From assembly GCA_001465935.1 (NCBI GenBank), contig LNKV01000026.1:1-64000 (forward strand): a DNA stretch of 64,000 nt. Direction: 5' to 3'. The stretch is from Clarireedia homoeocarpa (lineage: Eukaryota > Ascomycota > Leotiomycetes > Helotiales > Rutstroemiaceae). A program made the position numbers and the translations under genes. Under the pieces are notes generated by a model that worked only from the letters and a program-made list of their open reading frames with translations, had not been told where the DNA came from and did not search any database. Of this stretch, positions 46,464 to 57,671 are shown piece after piece. Every line of letters begins with the position of its first letter. Position 1 is the first letter of the stretch.

Positions 46464-48599
46464 ATGGCACCTCTTCGAGTCCTCATCGCAACTTCGATGC
46501 TACAGAATTTGGCTGTGCGAGGAATCGGAAGCCAGTCGGATCAAGGTCAAGATGTGTCGGATGCTCACGGTTACCTTACACAATGCCTCGCTTTGGCATT
46601 TGCTTCGTCAAGTGTAGCTTCGGCCATCCTGGCTTTCTATTGGTTTGTGAGAATGCGGAGGAGCTTCCGACATGAGTAACACTCTCCCCTCTCCTCCCAT
46701 ACCATGCTATGCTACGCTATGCTGCTATGCTATGATATGTAACTTCCAAAATAGACATGTTCGTGCGCTGACACTACCACTATAGCCTCATCATGTTACT
46801 AATTCAGAGTGACATGTTCAAAGCGTTATGGTTTATGGTTTTTCCCATCGTCGTGTTCTTGCACGGCCCCGTCGACGACAAGTCAGATTTTTGCAAGATT
46901 AGTGGCTTTTTCCTGGCAATTGGAATGGAAGCTTCAGGTTCATATGCCCAGGATATCCTTGACGTGGCCTCAAAATAGCTGACGGGGTGTACTAGATATT
47001 GCAATATTTATGATTGCCGTACATAGTGCATTGTATATTTTCAAACCAAGATCCTCCGGCGGCGAAGGTGGTCTTTATCCATATCGCCGATACGCATATA
47101 TTTTCTGGGTCGTTTTCCCCTTATTAACAGCATCACTAGCGTTTCTCAACAACCGCAATTCTTACGTTGCCCAAGGTACATACTGTTACCTCCCCGTACG
47201 ACCCTATTGGTATCGATTGGCTTTGGCTTGGATACCTCGATACGTTGTTTTTCTCACCATTTTGGTCGTTTATGTTTCAATATATTATTACGTTCGTCAC
47301 AAATTCCATGCCTTCGAGCACAGTCATTCTTCTCAGCATAGCCATGATCCGGAAGGAAGACAAACAAGACCCCAAAGACGGGTTAGAGCATCTTCCACGC
47401 CAGCGCTTGCTTCGCACGGACTGATCCCCGAGCCGAGGCGTCCGTCCGCGCGGTATGCTACTGAAGGGAGGAAACATTCGTCTTCGACCATCGGTTCATT
47501 TGCGAACTTTAGAGCAGGTGCTCATCGATTCATGTGGACTGCTTTTCTACACTCGCGCGCGCAAAGTCAGTCTGGCGAAAGTGCTGCATCCCCACCTTCT
47601 GAATTTTCTACTCCTGATACTGCGCCTGATACGGATTCTTACGGTGGAACAGCTACCCCACAGCCGATATCAGAAACTACTACATCTACCAGTCCCAGCA
47701 TCGCGAAACCGCAAGCCACGATCAGTCCTATCTTCCCGACCCAATATCGAAATAATCCTTGGCGCGACAACTTGCCCCGACGATTATCCTTAGATTCCAG
47801 TGGCTCCGGATATACTCCACCATCATCGAACGATATTTTCACCGTTCTGAATTCTCAAGACCAGTCTCCGGAGATGGCCAATAACCTTCCTGATTTGCAT
47901 TTAGCCAGCCCAGCTAACCCTAACACCCAGGTGTTTGAAGTATCAGAGATGATTCGTACACGAGAGAAGATTCGTCGGCAGTTGCGCTTCCTCTTCATTT
48001 ACCCCCTAGTTTATATTGGAATGTGGATTGTACCATTCGTGTTCCACATCCTTCAATTCAACGATCGATTAGCAGCCGATCCTCCTTTTGCGGTGGGTTG
48101 TATAACAACTATATGCGTGTGTTCTCAAGGCGCCGTCGATTGTTGGTTATTTTCCACCCGTGAAAAACCCTGGCGACATATTCCCGGCAGTGATGGAACC
48201 TTCTTCGGAAGTTTAAAGTTCTGGTCATTATGGACGACAAAGGACGGACAACAACCCCAAGGTCGGGGACCAGGAAAGACGAGGAATGAGATGGCCAGAG
48301 AAGCGAGAGCAGCGTACAGAAGACGGGATGAGGAGCTGGCTCAGAGGAGATTTGAGGCGAGTCAAAATAACCAGTCGATAGAGGGGAATTCAAGGAGAGA
48401 TAGGAGTTGGTGGGATGTTACGGGAATTGATGGTATGGGTGTCGTTGCTATGACTCCTGTTGCGGAGGAAATCTCGAATCCGATGGATGATTATATAATA
48501 GAGGAGAGTAATGACGGAATTTCGGTGCGAATTTCGATACGATCGAGAGGGCGAGAGCGAGAACGGGATGAGGAAATGGGGCTCGAGAAGAAATCATGA
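46464..48599 (+). CDS. G protein-coupled receptor, Gpr1/Git3 (carbon-sensing) type
   Basis: Exons 46464-46675, 46786-46937 and 46996-48599 are joined over introns 46676-46785 and 46938-46995 to give 655 residues. Seven transmembrane helices are seen: AFASSSVASAILAFYWFV, MFKALWFMVFPIVVFL, a third crossing at CKISGFFLAIGMEASDIAIFM continuing to IAVHSALYIF, YIFWVVFPLLTASLAF, YVVFLTILVVYVSIYYYV, FIYPLVYIGMWIVPFVFHI and PFAVGCITTICVCSQGAVDCW. A large third intracellular loop of about 200 residues, rich in Ser/Thr/Pro, lies before helix 6, which is typical for Git3/Gpr1 receptors. In yeast and Neurospora such receptors couple nutrient or carbon signals to the G-alpha/cAMP pathway at the plasma membrane. 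The C-tail is charged with alternating Arg and Glu. Ligand unknown. Confidence 0.87.
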
Positions 48600-48745
48600 A
48601 GGGGCTGAGAAGTGTGGTGGACTTTGTACATGAATGGCATTGGAATGGCGCATATGGGGCAGTACATAAAGCGAAGCATACAGACGGGCTGAGATGGAGA
48701 TACGCATGCACACTACTACATTGCATGAATGACTGAAATGACGGC

Positions 48746-48780
<35 letters not shown>

Positions 48781-49561
48781 GGGGACGAACACAAACACAA
48801 GCACTACGATTTTCGAATTTTACTGTTTTGTTTCGAAATAATCTGGTTGCGATGGAAATGGGGAATGGGATGGGGATTTGTTTTGCATAGGAAATGGAAT
48901 GGGATGAAAATGGGCTGGGTAGGCATCAACCGACCGACCGGCGTGTTCTACTCTGTTGATTCGGGTTTGGTTGGCATCGCATTTGCATAGCGTGGCATGG
49001 CATAGCATTGTATGGTACGGGAATGAATAATTATCATGCATGGCGTGTGTGGAGTTGCGTTTGAGTTTTACGGGGGACTTTTTGTATATTCAATTTTATG
49101 CTGAATGGAGCGGGGGGTATGAGAGAAATGAGCGGGGCAGATAAGATATGACCTGATGAATCAATCATACGGTGGTGGCGAAGAGCAAAAGCGGACGAAG
49201 GAAAGAAGGAAGAAATGAATAAGAGAGGAGATGCTTCTACAGTATTATACATATGAACAAAACATATACACCTGCTACATACATACATATATAAACACAA
49301 ACACAAATATGTACACGTAATTAGATACGTAATCACATATTGAATTACTCACCAGGCATCTTTCTATACTTTACGCCTTTAAAGCCAGGAACTTTAAGCC
49401 CTAGACAGAATGACTTGGAATAGCTTCGCCTCACAAAGCGCTGTTTATGTATTCTATGTGATATAAACAGAACAGTAGTACTGCATTTGGATGTTCAGAT
49501 AAACCACCAACCATATCCGCAATCTATAAATCCTAAACCCCAGATACCATTTCCCCGAATC
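48600..49561. other. Convergent intergenic region with poly(T) run
   Basis: About 0.96 kb between the 3' ends of the GPCR and HIS2 genes. It includes a 32-nt T run (48747-48778). No gene is recognised. Confidence 0.5.
48747..48778. repeat. Poly(T) run, 32 nt
   Basis: An uninterrupted T run about 150 nt after the GPCR stop codon. Its length is prone to sequencing error. Confidence 0.9.
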
Positions 49562-50683
49562 CTAAGCAGGAATGAATGTCTCCTTGACCAACGCCAGCGA
49601 TACACCCTTCCATCTCAACCCTTCCTCACCACCACCCGTCTCGGTTGAGTCACTGCTCCTCTCAAGTGTGTAAACGTCCTCCACCCCCAACGATTCCAAA
49701 TACTCAATCGCCCGCACATAATTCGTTCCCACCTGCGCAATCCCATGACTATCATCCGACATGGTAAACTTCCCACCCATCTCCAAATAAAGCTGTCGTC
49801 CGTCTTCTGCATCAGCACAGCACACTCCTCAACCCCAATACCCCTCTAGGAAGAAAAACAGTAGCGGGAAAAAGGAAATTCAAACACCCACCTCACAAAT
49901 CGCCCTCCCCGGATACGGCTCCTTCAAGCCTTTCCTCAACGCACTACTATTAATCTCCAGCACCCCCCCATACTCCACCACCTCCTTCAAATTCCTCCCC
50001 AGCAACCTCCACACTCCCTCCCACGTCCTCAAATCCCTCTCGGGCTGCGCACTCAACAACCGAATCAGATCGAAATGGCCGACGACCTTGGGCCGCAGCG
50101 CCCTCAGCATCTCAAACTGCTCCTCAAAGTACCTCTCAAACAAGGCCTCCTCGGCGCCTCCCGCCGCCGCCACCGCTTGCGCGTAGAACGCCGCGTCGTA
50201 GTCGATGGGGATGCCGTGCACGTGGTGGATGGACCCGATGAAGAAGTCGACGGCGGGGTGCGCCGCGAGCTGCGTGATCAGCGGCCCGTAGCGGTCAAGG
50301 ATCCATTCCCCTTCGAACCCGATGAGGATCTGGATTTGCGAGCGGTATTTGGCGCGGAGACGCACGGCTTCGGCGAGGTAGGATGCGTGTTGGGGGAGGT
50401 GGGTGGAGATGGTTTGGCCGGCGGAGATCTTTGAGGGGGGGGGACGGGGTTGTGTTAGTTAGGTGGGAGGGCGGAGGGGGAAGGAGGACGGGGGAATGAT
50501 TGGGTGGGAAAGGAGCGGTACTTCTTCTGGGTAGAGATCGGAGTTGGAGTTTCGTGGCATGTGCTCGGTTAGAGCAAAGGTTTGCATGCCGCGGGATATG
50601 GCGGTTTGGATTACTTCTTCCAATGTATCTTTTGCATGGCCGGGACAAAATTGTCCGGAGTGACTGTGCATAGAGAAAGCCAT
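49562..50683 (-). CDS. HIS2: Histidinol-phosphatase, PHP family
   Basis: Three exons: 50522-50683, about 49888-50428 and about 49562-49806, giving about 315 residues. This enzyme removes phosphate from histidinol phosphate, the step before histidinol dehydrogenase in histidine synthesis. PHP metal-binding motifs are present: MHSHSGQFCPGHA at the N-terminus, FALTEHMPR, IGFEGEWI, FIGSIHHVHG, VVGHFDLIRL and, in the last exon, FTMSDDSHGIAQVG. Intron 1 (50429-50521) has donor GTACCG and acceptor CAAAG. Intron 2 is uncertain: the canonical donor GAG/GTGGGT is out of phase with the last exon, so I used donor GTGTTT (49887) and acceptor ATGCAG (49807), which keeps the frame. The start at 50683 puts the HSHS motif at the very N-terminus as in the family. 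Confidence 0.87.
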
Positions 50684-51018
50684 GATGAATAGGGACTTTG
50701 TGAGATCCAATAAGTTTCAATTCAATTGGAATCCGAGAAACTTCTCAGGATTGTTCGCAATAGTATAAATGCCAGTACTGATTGATGTCTTCTTCAACCA
50801 GAAAATCAAAACATGACTCGCAATCTCTTATCTCAGGCCTCACTTGTTAGGTCGCGTTGAGAACACCACTCTGCAAGCTTACTTTAGCAACGTGGGATAA
50901 TGATAGATTTGTAGCGCTTATTAAAATGTCCGAAGAATTCTGGACCTTGACCCGACTTCGGAAGCCAACAAAAAATTGATTAAATCCACACCAAAAATAC
51001 ATCAGATCCAAAAAGATG
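50684..51018. other. Intergenic region between HIS2 and tRNA
   Basis: About 330 nt, AT-rich, holding the HIS2 promoter. On the minus strand a T5 run just downstream of the tRNA (51010-51014 as A on plus) is a likely RNA polymerase III terminator. Confidence 0.45.
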
Positions 51019-51102
51019 CGACCTGCAAGGGACTCGAACCCTCAACCTTCGCTTAATACTCTCTGTTAGGAGAGCGACGCTCTACCATTGAGCCAACACT
51101 AG
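51019..51102 (-). tRNA. tRNA-Arg(CCT)-like gene with intron; acceptor stem does not pair
   Basis: The D arm is GCTC AATGGTA GAGC, so the A box is intact. The anticodon stem is TCGCT with AGCGA, enclosing CTCCTAACAGAGAGTATTA, i.e. a 7-nt loop with anticodon CCT plus a 12-nt intron after position 37/38. A five-base variable loop is followed by T arm GAGGG TTCGAGT CCCTT, the B box. T5 follows the 3' end. The acceptor 3' strand is GCAGGTC, but the 5' strand reads CTAGTGT and cannot pair with it. The gene may therefore be a pseudogene or a tRNA-derived element whose 5' end was replaced. Anticodon choice rests on the assumed intron position. Confidence 0.62.
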
Positions 51103-51739
51103 TTGCTTGTTAATACATGTTGGCGGCTATCTAATCATTACGGGGAGACTCACGGCCATGTTTGTTGTGTTTGATAAAATTCCATGGTTAAATGTCGTTA
51201 TATTTCATGACAAGTGGCCAGAGCACAATATAAGGAAGGTTAACTTATGGCAAACACCAATCTCTATTTCCGTAACTAACTTACGAGGTATAAAGCTTTA
51301 CACTAATTAGACGTATTATATATTTTGCCTACCCATTATTTCTTTGCTTCGTGCCTCGCAGCACTACACTCAATGTCTAGCTAGCTAGTTAGGAGAATTA
51401 TCCAGCTTGCAGCACATGGCATCATCATATTTCCAACATGCGATTGGGTTTATTCAACGTTGGTGCTGTGTGTCGTTACTATCCTTGCATACTACGGGAG
51501 AGTTAATCACTTTTTGGAGATACTAGTACTTTACGACGCTTTCAAATCATCAAATTGGTACATGCGCAGTACAAGAAATCTTCCATGTCTTGAGATCACA
51601 CTGCAGCTAATAATTACAATCTCACACCATATCATACTCCTCACCTCAAAGTCGAGGCTCCCTCCATCATGGATGACTTCGACACGGCTCAATGCTTCCC
51701 TCAACTAAGATGTCAGCCTCATATACTTGGCATCGTCAA
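51103..51739. other. AT-rich intergenic region
   Basis: About 640 nt without recognisable gene; base composition is more AT-rich than the neighbourhood. Confidence 0.4.
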
Positions 51740-52213
51740 CTAATTGAACGTCGGTTCCATCGAAAAGCTCTGATCATCAGAAGTCTTATCCGAATCCCCC
51801 GCATCATACCACAACCCGCAAGCCTCATAGTTTTTCCCATCATCCCCCGTATAATCCATCTTAATCTCCACCTTGTTCGCAGCCGTCACCCTGGCAGAGA
51901 CCTTCATTCCAACACTCGTGCTATCACAATCCGTGTATAGCCCGGCGTGAGATTGAATGGCACTCCCAGCGCACGTCACACCATCGATCTTGCATCCCTT
52001 TGTGGAGTCGGCGTTTTTGCCCGGGTCGTAGGATACTTTCATGGTGTATTTAGATGTGCAGGCGAGGACGTCGGCGAAGCCGGAGCAGTCGATGCTGAAC
52101 TTGGAGACGGATATTGTTGGCGATTTGCGTGTTTCGAGGAGGGCGGTTGGGGTGGCGGTGATGATGATGCTCAGCCAGCTGAGGAAGAGAAGGGCAGATG
52201 CGAATGAAAACAT
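51740..52213 (-). CDS. Small secreted six-cysteine protein, unknown function
   Basis: An intronless 157-residue protein. Residues 1-20 are a clear signal peptide (MFSFASALLFLSWLSIIITA), with cleavage expected near ATPTA. The mature part has six cysteines (43, 52, 74, 81, 96, 132), which could form three disulfides, plus many Ser, Thr, Lys and Asp. There is no transmembrane helix and no GPI-like C-terminus (ends SMEPTFN). I recognise no domain. Size, secretion and cysteine count fit a candidate effector or a small extracellular fungal protein, but this is only a class description. It lies alone between the odd tRNA and a 2.5-kb gene-poor stretch. Confidence 0.7.
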   Translation of the reverse strand: MFSFASALLFLSWLSIIITATPTALLETRKSPTISVSKFSIDCSGFADVLACTSKYTMKVSYDPGKNADSTKGCKIDGVTCAGSAIQSHAGLYTDCDSTSVGMKVSARVTAANKVEIKMDYTGDDGKNYEACGLWYDAGDSDKTSDDQSFSMEPTFN

Positions 52214-54734
52214 GGTGGAGATCTAATGAACGACAATGGTAAGACTTTTTTCCTATTTGTGGCAGAGTGTTGGAAGAACAAGTAAGGTGGGTGTTGCCCA
52301 TCAGTCAGAATATAAAGAAGTCAGATACGCTTCCAACCAACCATGCGCAGATAACCGTGGCGATGCATGGCCGAACGGTCAGTATTTGGCTTCTAGGAGC
52401 GGCGCAGTGATCCGAGTACATGAAGATTATCATAACCTCTCACCAACTGCACGCAAATAACGGCACTAATTCATGGTCGGCCGACCACACTTTCGGCCCA
52501 TAGCAACCAGCCTTATGAGGATATGCAGGCCGGATATCGCGACAGTGGCCGTCATGTTTCTCAATAACATCTAAATAATCTCATCCTAGAGACCGGCTAT
52601 TTAACCCTTGAGGATTTACTATCTAAACTCTGGTAGTAAGCTTAAAAGCTTCGAAGCCAACAAGGGAAGGGACCAAGTCTTCATTTCGAAGCAGAATTCT
52701 GATCAACCCATTGAAGAGAAATTTCGACGACATAGTCTGCCACAGGAGTCACAACGATAGGACATATGATTAATCCAATTCATAATACTCACCAGAAACC
52801 AGCCGCTGAAAACCGTTGGCCCATTACCAAGTACCAGATCAAGCCACAAGATCATTCAGCATCATCACTGCAGCCTGCACCAGTTCCGCCAGTATATGCG
52901 ATACCATCAGCTCAACAGTTGTAGTGCAGCTCTATGTATATGTGATCTGCTACCTCCATCGGATACTACACAAACTTGAGATCCGAATCTCTGGGTCCAA
53001 TGTAATTAAAAACGACGGCGCCACTCTGCTTCCCAGAGTAAAACACAGACTACGCCCGTCAAACATCTGGCAACGAGAACATACCTTCAATTGTGTTGCA
53101 TATACGTTCCAGAGATACTTTTCGATTAGCGTTGAATGGCGCCCAGCTTCCCAGATTTGTGGTTGGACTTTTACAATTCTAGCCGCCGCCATACAAGCTC
53201 CGGTAGAAACACCACTCCATTAGAAGAATGGTAGCTAGAGCTTCTCTTTTCTTATGTTGCATGTCTGTCTAGGATGTGGCTTTTATAGCACCGAGACGCA
53301 CAATAGTTCTAGGGTTGAAATGGTTGGTCAGGTGAAAATGGCTCGGTAGTCAAGGGGGTTTTCGGTTTGCAATTCGCTAGAACGGGGCAAGCAGGCCAGA
53401 AGTCTGGTATCAACCATTACACACTGGTTTTGTTGCATATCTGTGCAAGGGTATTCTCTGAGAACCAGCTAGTAGTGCCAACGGGTGAAAATTTATGGCT
53501 CTAGGACTCGACTTAGTGGAAGACTCCTGTATGGTTTAAGCTAGCCCTCTGCACCTTCCTTTACGTGAGTACTTGTGAGATCTGGTGTTGCAAATTTCTG
53601 CAGAGAAAAAAAGCAATTCTTAGCACTGTCTCAGACAACAGTCCGAACACCTACTCGTCTCAGAGGATGCTGCATTTCTAGAGAGAAGGGGCGCTTTTTC
53701 GGGCCGCGTAGAATATAATCCCACATTCCAAATATCCCAGGACTGCTCAATTCAAGAGCAACAAACGACACCTATTTATTTATCTCTGGTTTCTTCCTCA
53801 ACACAGAAAACCGACACCTCCTCACTCCTGCATATCTAATTAACGAGTAAGTATTCCAAACCAAATAGAGGAAACAGAACCGCCTGCCCTCTCAAAGCTA
53901 AACAAACAGCAATCAGGAAGCGATTATGGCATTTCTTCCTTCTGGTAGAGTATATTCTTCCAAATACAATTACAAGCAACCAGCCCCTCCAATCCACAGT
54001 TCTAATTATATCATAGATAAATAATAAGTTAACCAGAACCTCGTTTTGTTGCACATCGTACTTATTCTATTATATAAGCAAGAGACACGCACGACACTAC
54101 GACCATGAGTCTAGTCTATCTGTTGCAAACCGACATTATATAAGCAAGTAGCTTACAAATGTTTGAGTGCGCCATGCAACCTCAGTTCTGTTTGGGGGCT
54201 TGGAAGCGGTTGGTAGATTCTATCGTCGGATGGGTATGTCGACTCGACTCGACTCAGACGATGAGACCGGCCATCGATGTTATTGTAGGCTTGCCACCCG
54301 TTCATATGCACTTTTGGCTCAGCTCAGTAACTAAATTTCTGGTCAATCCTGGGCACAGCGCAAAATATTGGGCATAAAAAGTGCTGAGGAGACACCGGAA
54401 GAAAGACGTTGTTCTAGCAAAATTTGAGTAGAGTGGTTGTTTCGGCACATAAGCCAGCCATATGGCATTAGATATCACACAAGCCTAACTAAAGCGCCCA
54501 GTAAGACATTGAGCTACACATAACCGTAATCTATAATCCCAAACGCCTTGCCAATGCATTAATCTATTAATATGCAAGAAAGACCATATCTTTGCAGCCC
54601 TTGTTCTAGCCGTGGTATCATATGTATGCATACTCGTTCCCAGGACCTCTTCTTCCATGTACCAGATCCCATGATATATCCTTCTCGTGAAGATCGTCAT
54701 CAGAATCGTGCACTTCGAATCTCATACCTTTCTC
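52214..54734. other. 2.5-kb gene-poor region
   Basis: No gene is supported. Open frames at 52816-53223 (plus) and 52950-53192 (minus) overlap and lack signals, motifs or splice sites that join to more coding sequence. The region also serves as promoter for the small secreted protein gene. Confidence 0.4.
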
Positions 54735-55711
54735 TTATTCCAACTTGGTCATTAGGTTCTTTCTAACCTTCATATTCACCACTCCTCCTACACCAAACGC
54801 AGGTACAATCCTACACATCCTAGCGACAGCACTCACACCCCAATTCTTCTTCACAATGCCCCATCGATCTCCCCACGTAACGCCCTTCCCTCTATTATAC
54901 AAGTCCAGCCCCAGTAAATGCATCGGTGTGCTAATAAGTTGCACAGAAGCGGGCGCCAAGAATTGAGCAATTGTTTGTCCGTTTAGCGACTTTTGTACTT
55001 CATCTGAAAGATTCTTGGTGATTATTGGGCCCAGTATTGGAGGTAGGTTGAAGGAAGCGAAGATGGTTAAACAATCGCGGGCGGTGAAAAGTATATATGA
55101 AGGCAAAGGAACAGGTCGAGGGGGACCGGATGGACCGAACAAACGCGCAAAAGCTTGGTCTTTGAAGAGGCAGAGACCAACATTGGCCGTAGAGCTTGCT
55201 ACGAATTTTGATGTACCGGCTGTTACTGTAGTCGCGGGTTTATTATGAACGGTAGATGTGATGGTGTCGAGGGAATTGGCTGTCAGATATGTTCCTCCAT
55301 ACAGCATGCATATCAAGGCGAAAGGTTTCGAGAAGAGGAGGTTATGAGGGCGAGAGATCAAGGTCTTGAGGGATGATTTCAGTGAATCGGCGAGTGTTGC
55401 TTGGCCGGAAGCATTCTGCATTATACCTCTGTCGCCGAGTTAGTACACTGTAGGATGAGAAGGGCAGTAGTCCGAAGCAAGGGAACTTACTTATCAATTA
55501 TGGTTATAATTGGCGCAACCATTGTAGCAGCTGAAGCTCCAGACACAAAATCCACACCCAGCCTATACCCTAGATTCTTTGTATTCCATGCCTTTGAGTC
55601 TTTTGTAGGTTCCTTCAGTTCTGGTTTGCGAGTTACGGTCTGCGGGTTGTCGATTTTCATCGCAGACTTTGACGATTGTGACTCCATGCTGGAGGGAGTT
55701 TCTGCTTTCAT
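54735..55711 (-). CDS. Mitochondrial carrier-like membrane protein
   Basis: Exons 55491-55711 and 54735-55428, joined over a 62-nt intron (55429-55490; donor GTAAGT, branch CTAAC, phase 2), give 304 residues. After a polar N-terminus (about 50 residues) the protein shows GVDFVSGASAATMVAPIITIIDKGI, broken by the intron, then weakly hydrophobic helices with small residues (YGGTYLTANSLDTITS, SKFVASSTANVGLCLFKDQAFARLFG, LTARDCLTIFASF-like, APASVQLISTPMHLLGLDLYNR). This fits a diverged mitochondrial carrier fold of six helices, but the PxDxxRxR-type carrier signature is degenerate. It would sit in a mitochondrial membrane; transport function is uncertain. Start 55711 (MKAETPSSMESQ) was chosen; 55774 or 55687 are alternatives. 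The C-terminus (KVRKNLMTKLE) is basic. Confidence 0.7.
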
Positions 55712-57671
55712 GAGCAATGTAGGAGCATTGACTGTGAACGAATGGAGCTCTCGGAAGGAGGAAATATGTAGCAAGATTTTAGATGTTCAATACAGGAACA
55801 CAAGTCATAAACACAAGTCAATTGGAGAAAACACGACTTGGAAAGCAAGTACTACAAAGAATCTAAACAGGTTCAGATGAGGCTATGAGGTTGAGAGGTT
55901 ATGAGGAACCGTAAGAAAAGAGGATCGGGCAGCCGAAGTCGCAGTGAGTAATTGTCCCACAGACCCAAGTTGGAAAAAAAAGTGGTAAAATCTTATCGGA
56001 ACTGCGCAAGGGTGAGAGATAGTCCTGTGGTACTGCGGAGGCTAACCTCTTTTGTACAAGCTCGACTCGCAATGAAGGGACGTTTTGTCATCGCTGGTCC
56101 TTCCTCTCGATGCATTTTCGAGCATTTCCGCGACTTTTATATCCTCATTTTCTCCCATATTTCCAAGTAAAATGGCCAGCTGGTCGACGACATCGAGCAC
56201 ACAATCATCGATCAATTCGAACCCTTGTATCTTGGCCGAAAAGAGGCGCCATGGTTCCCCTCTCAAGAGCTCAAAGGGACCCCAGGACCAACAACCGATT
56301 TTCCCTGTCACTTTTTGGTCCCACCGGCGTGGAAACCCACAGACCTCAATTCACATAAAGTCTTCTACGCCGAGCCAATGAGTGGACTTTCAAATACAAT
56401 ATACAATCAACACAAATGCACAATCCAGCATCTTCATTCATTGGTTCGCTCACTGGTTCACTCACTCGCTCGCTCTTCACAAGTCACAGGTCACAAGTCA
56501 CAGTATCATGAAACTTCTCCCGGCCACCACCAGCCAGCTGTCACCGCATCACATGGTCTCGGACCACTTTCCACCGCCATGAGTAGTATAGTAAGTACCA
56601 CCACCCCTACCATCCATACCCAGCAGGCAAGTAGAACATCGTCACCGTCCCATCTCCGTCATTCTACGAGTAAGTGGCCCCCTTCACCCAGCCAGGATAT
56701 TTACCACCCCGACCCCAAACCCATCATTTGTTGCAAGTCGCAAATCCCCTGTCCAAAATGCTGGCGTTGGTCTCACCAAACGATAAGTTGCTCGGCTGAA
56801 GTAGAACCCAGGGTTTACTTAACTTGACATGGCATGGGGAAGCTAAATACAGCACCATCACTTTTTTTCTTGTAGATGTGCGAGGCAAGGGATTAGTACC
56901 CTTGCCCTTACCGTCGTTGGGACTTGTTTGTTGCACATCGTATATACCCTGCTGCTTTTTAGTTTGGAGGGTTCCTGTTGTTCAGCAATGCAAGGCTGTT
57001 TTGTTAATATTCGTGGTTGAGATGGTCGACAGGGGGCCGATTCTTCCTCTATCGATTACTGCCGCTTAGTACCGCTAGGTTGGTACCCATGGCTATGGCT
57101 AAGTAACAGTGATACTCTTTGACTTTATATTCACAGGCCTATGTCCTTCATTGCTCTCGTTGAAATATACAGTGAATATGGACCGTGGCGAATGCACCAG
57201 AGCGTTATATCAGAGGCAGGACCTCTTCCAGACACAAGTTCAATCATTTCGAACAAGCTATCAACGAGGGACGAGCTACTTCCAATACCTCTCCTTGGCA
57301 TACACTACAGCCAGATATTAGAAGCATCACATACTTGCACAATAAATGAAAATAATTTAGACTCCATCCATTGAGAAATGCTATGCTATAACATCTAACG
57401 CTAATGCTATACTATGCTGATCACCACTCATCAAACGAAAGCACGCACACACAACCAAGCAAATCCTCGCGCTCAAAGCAAGAAGATTCAACCGGGTATA
57501 AGCTAAAGGACAATATGCTAGAAACTGTCTTCCATCATTCAGTAAATATTTCACACAGCGCTCCCAACCCTAGGAATTTGACAAGAAAAGCAATAATAAA
57601 TCATCTCATCTATTCTCATAAAACAAATAAAAGTCACCCCTTAACCACATCCATCATAATCATCATCATCA
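55712..57671. other. Intergenic region between carrier-like and dynein genes
   Basis: About 1.96 kb. Several overlapping open frames (for instance 56225-56827) show low-complexity His/Ser/Thr composition and no family features. They are treated as chance. The part 57370-57671 is the AT-rich 3' flank of the dynein gene. Confidence 0.4.

Noticed and set aside
52816..53223. 135-codon open frame in gene-poor DNA
   Set aside because: It overlaps another frame on the opposite strand and has no signal peptide, motif or plausible splice partner.
56225..56827. 200-codon open frame upstream of the dynein 3' end
   Set aside because: Composition is low-complexity His/Ser/Thr, no recognisable domain, and other frames are equally open.
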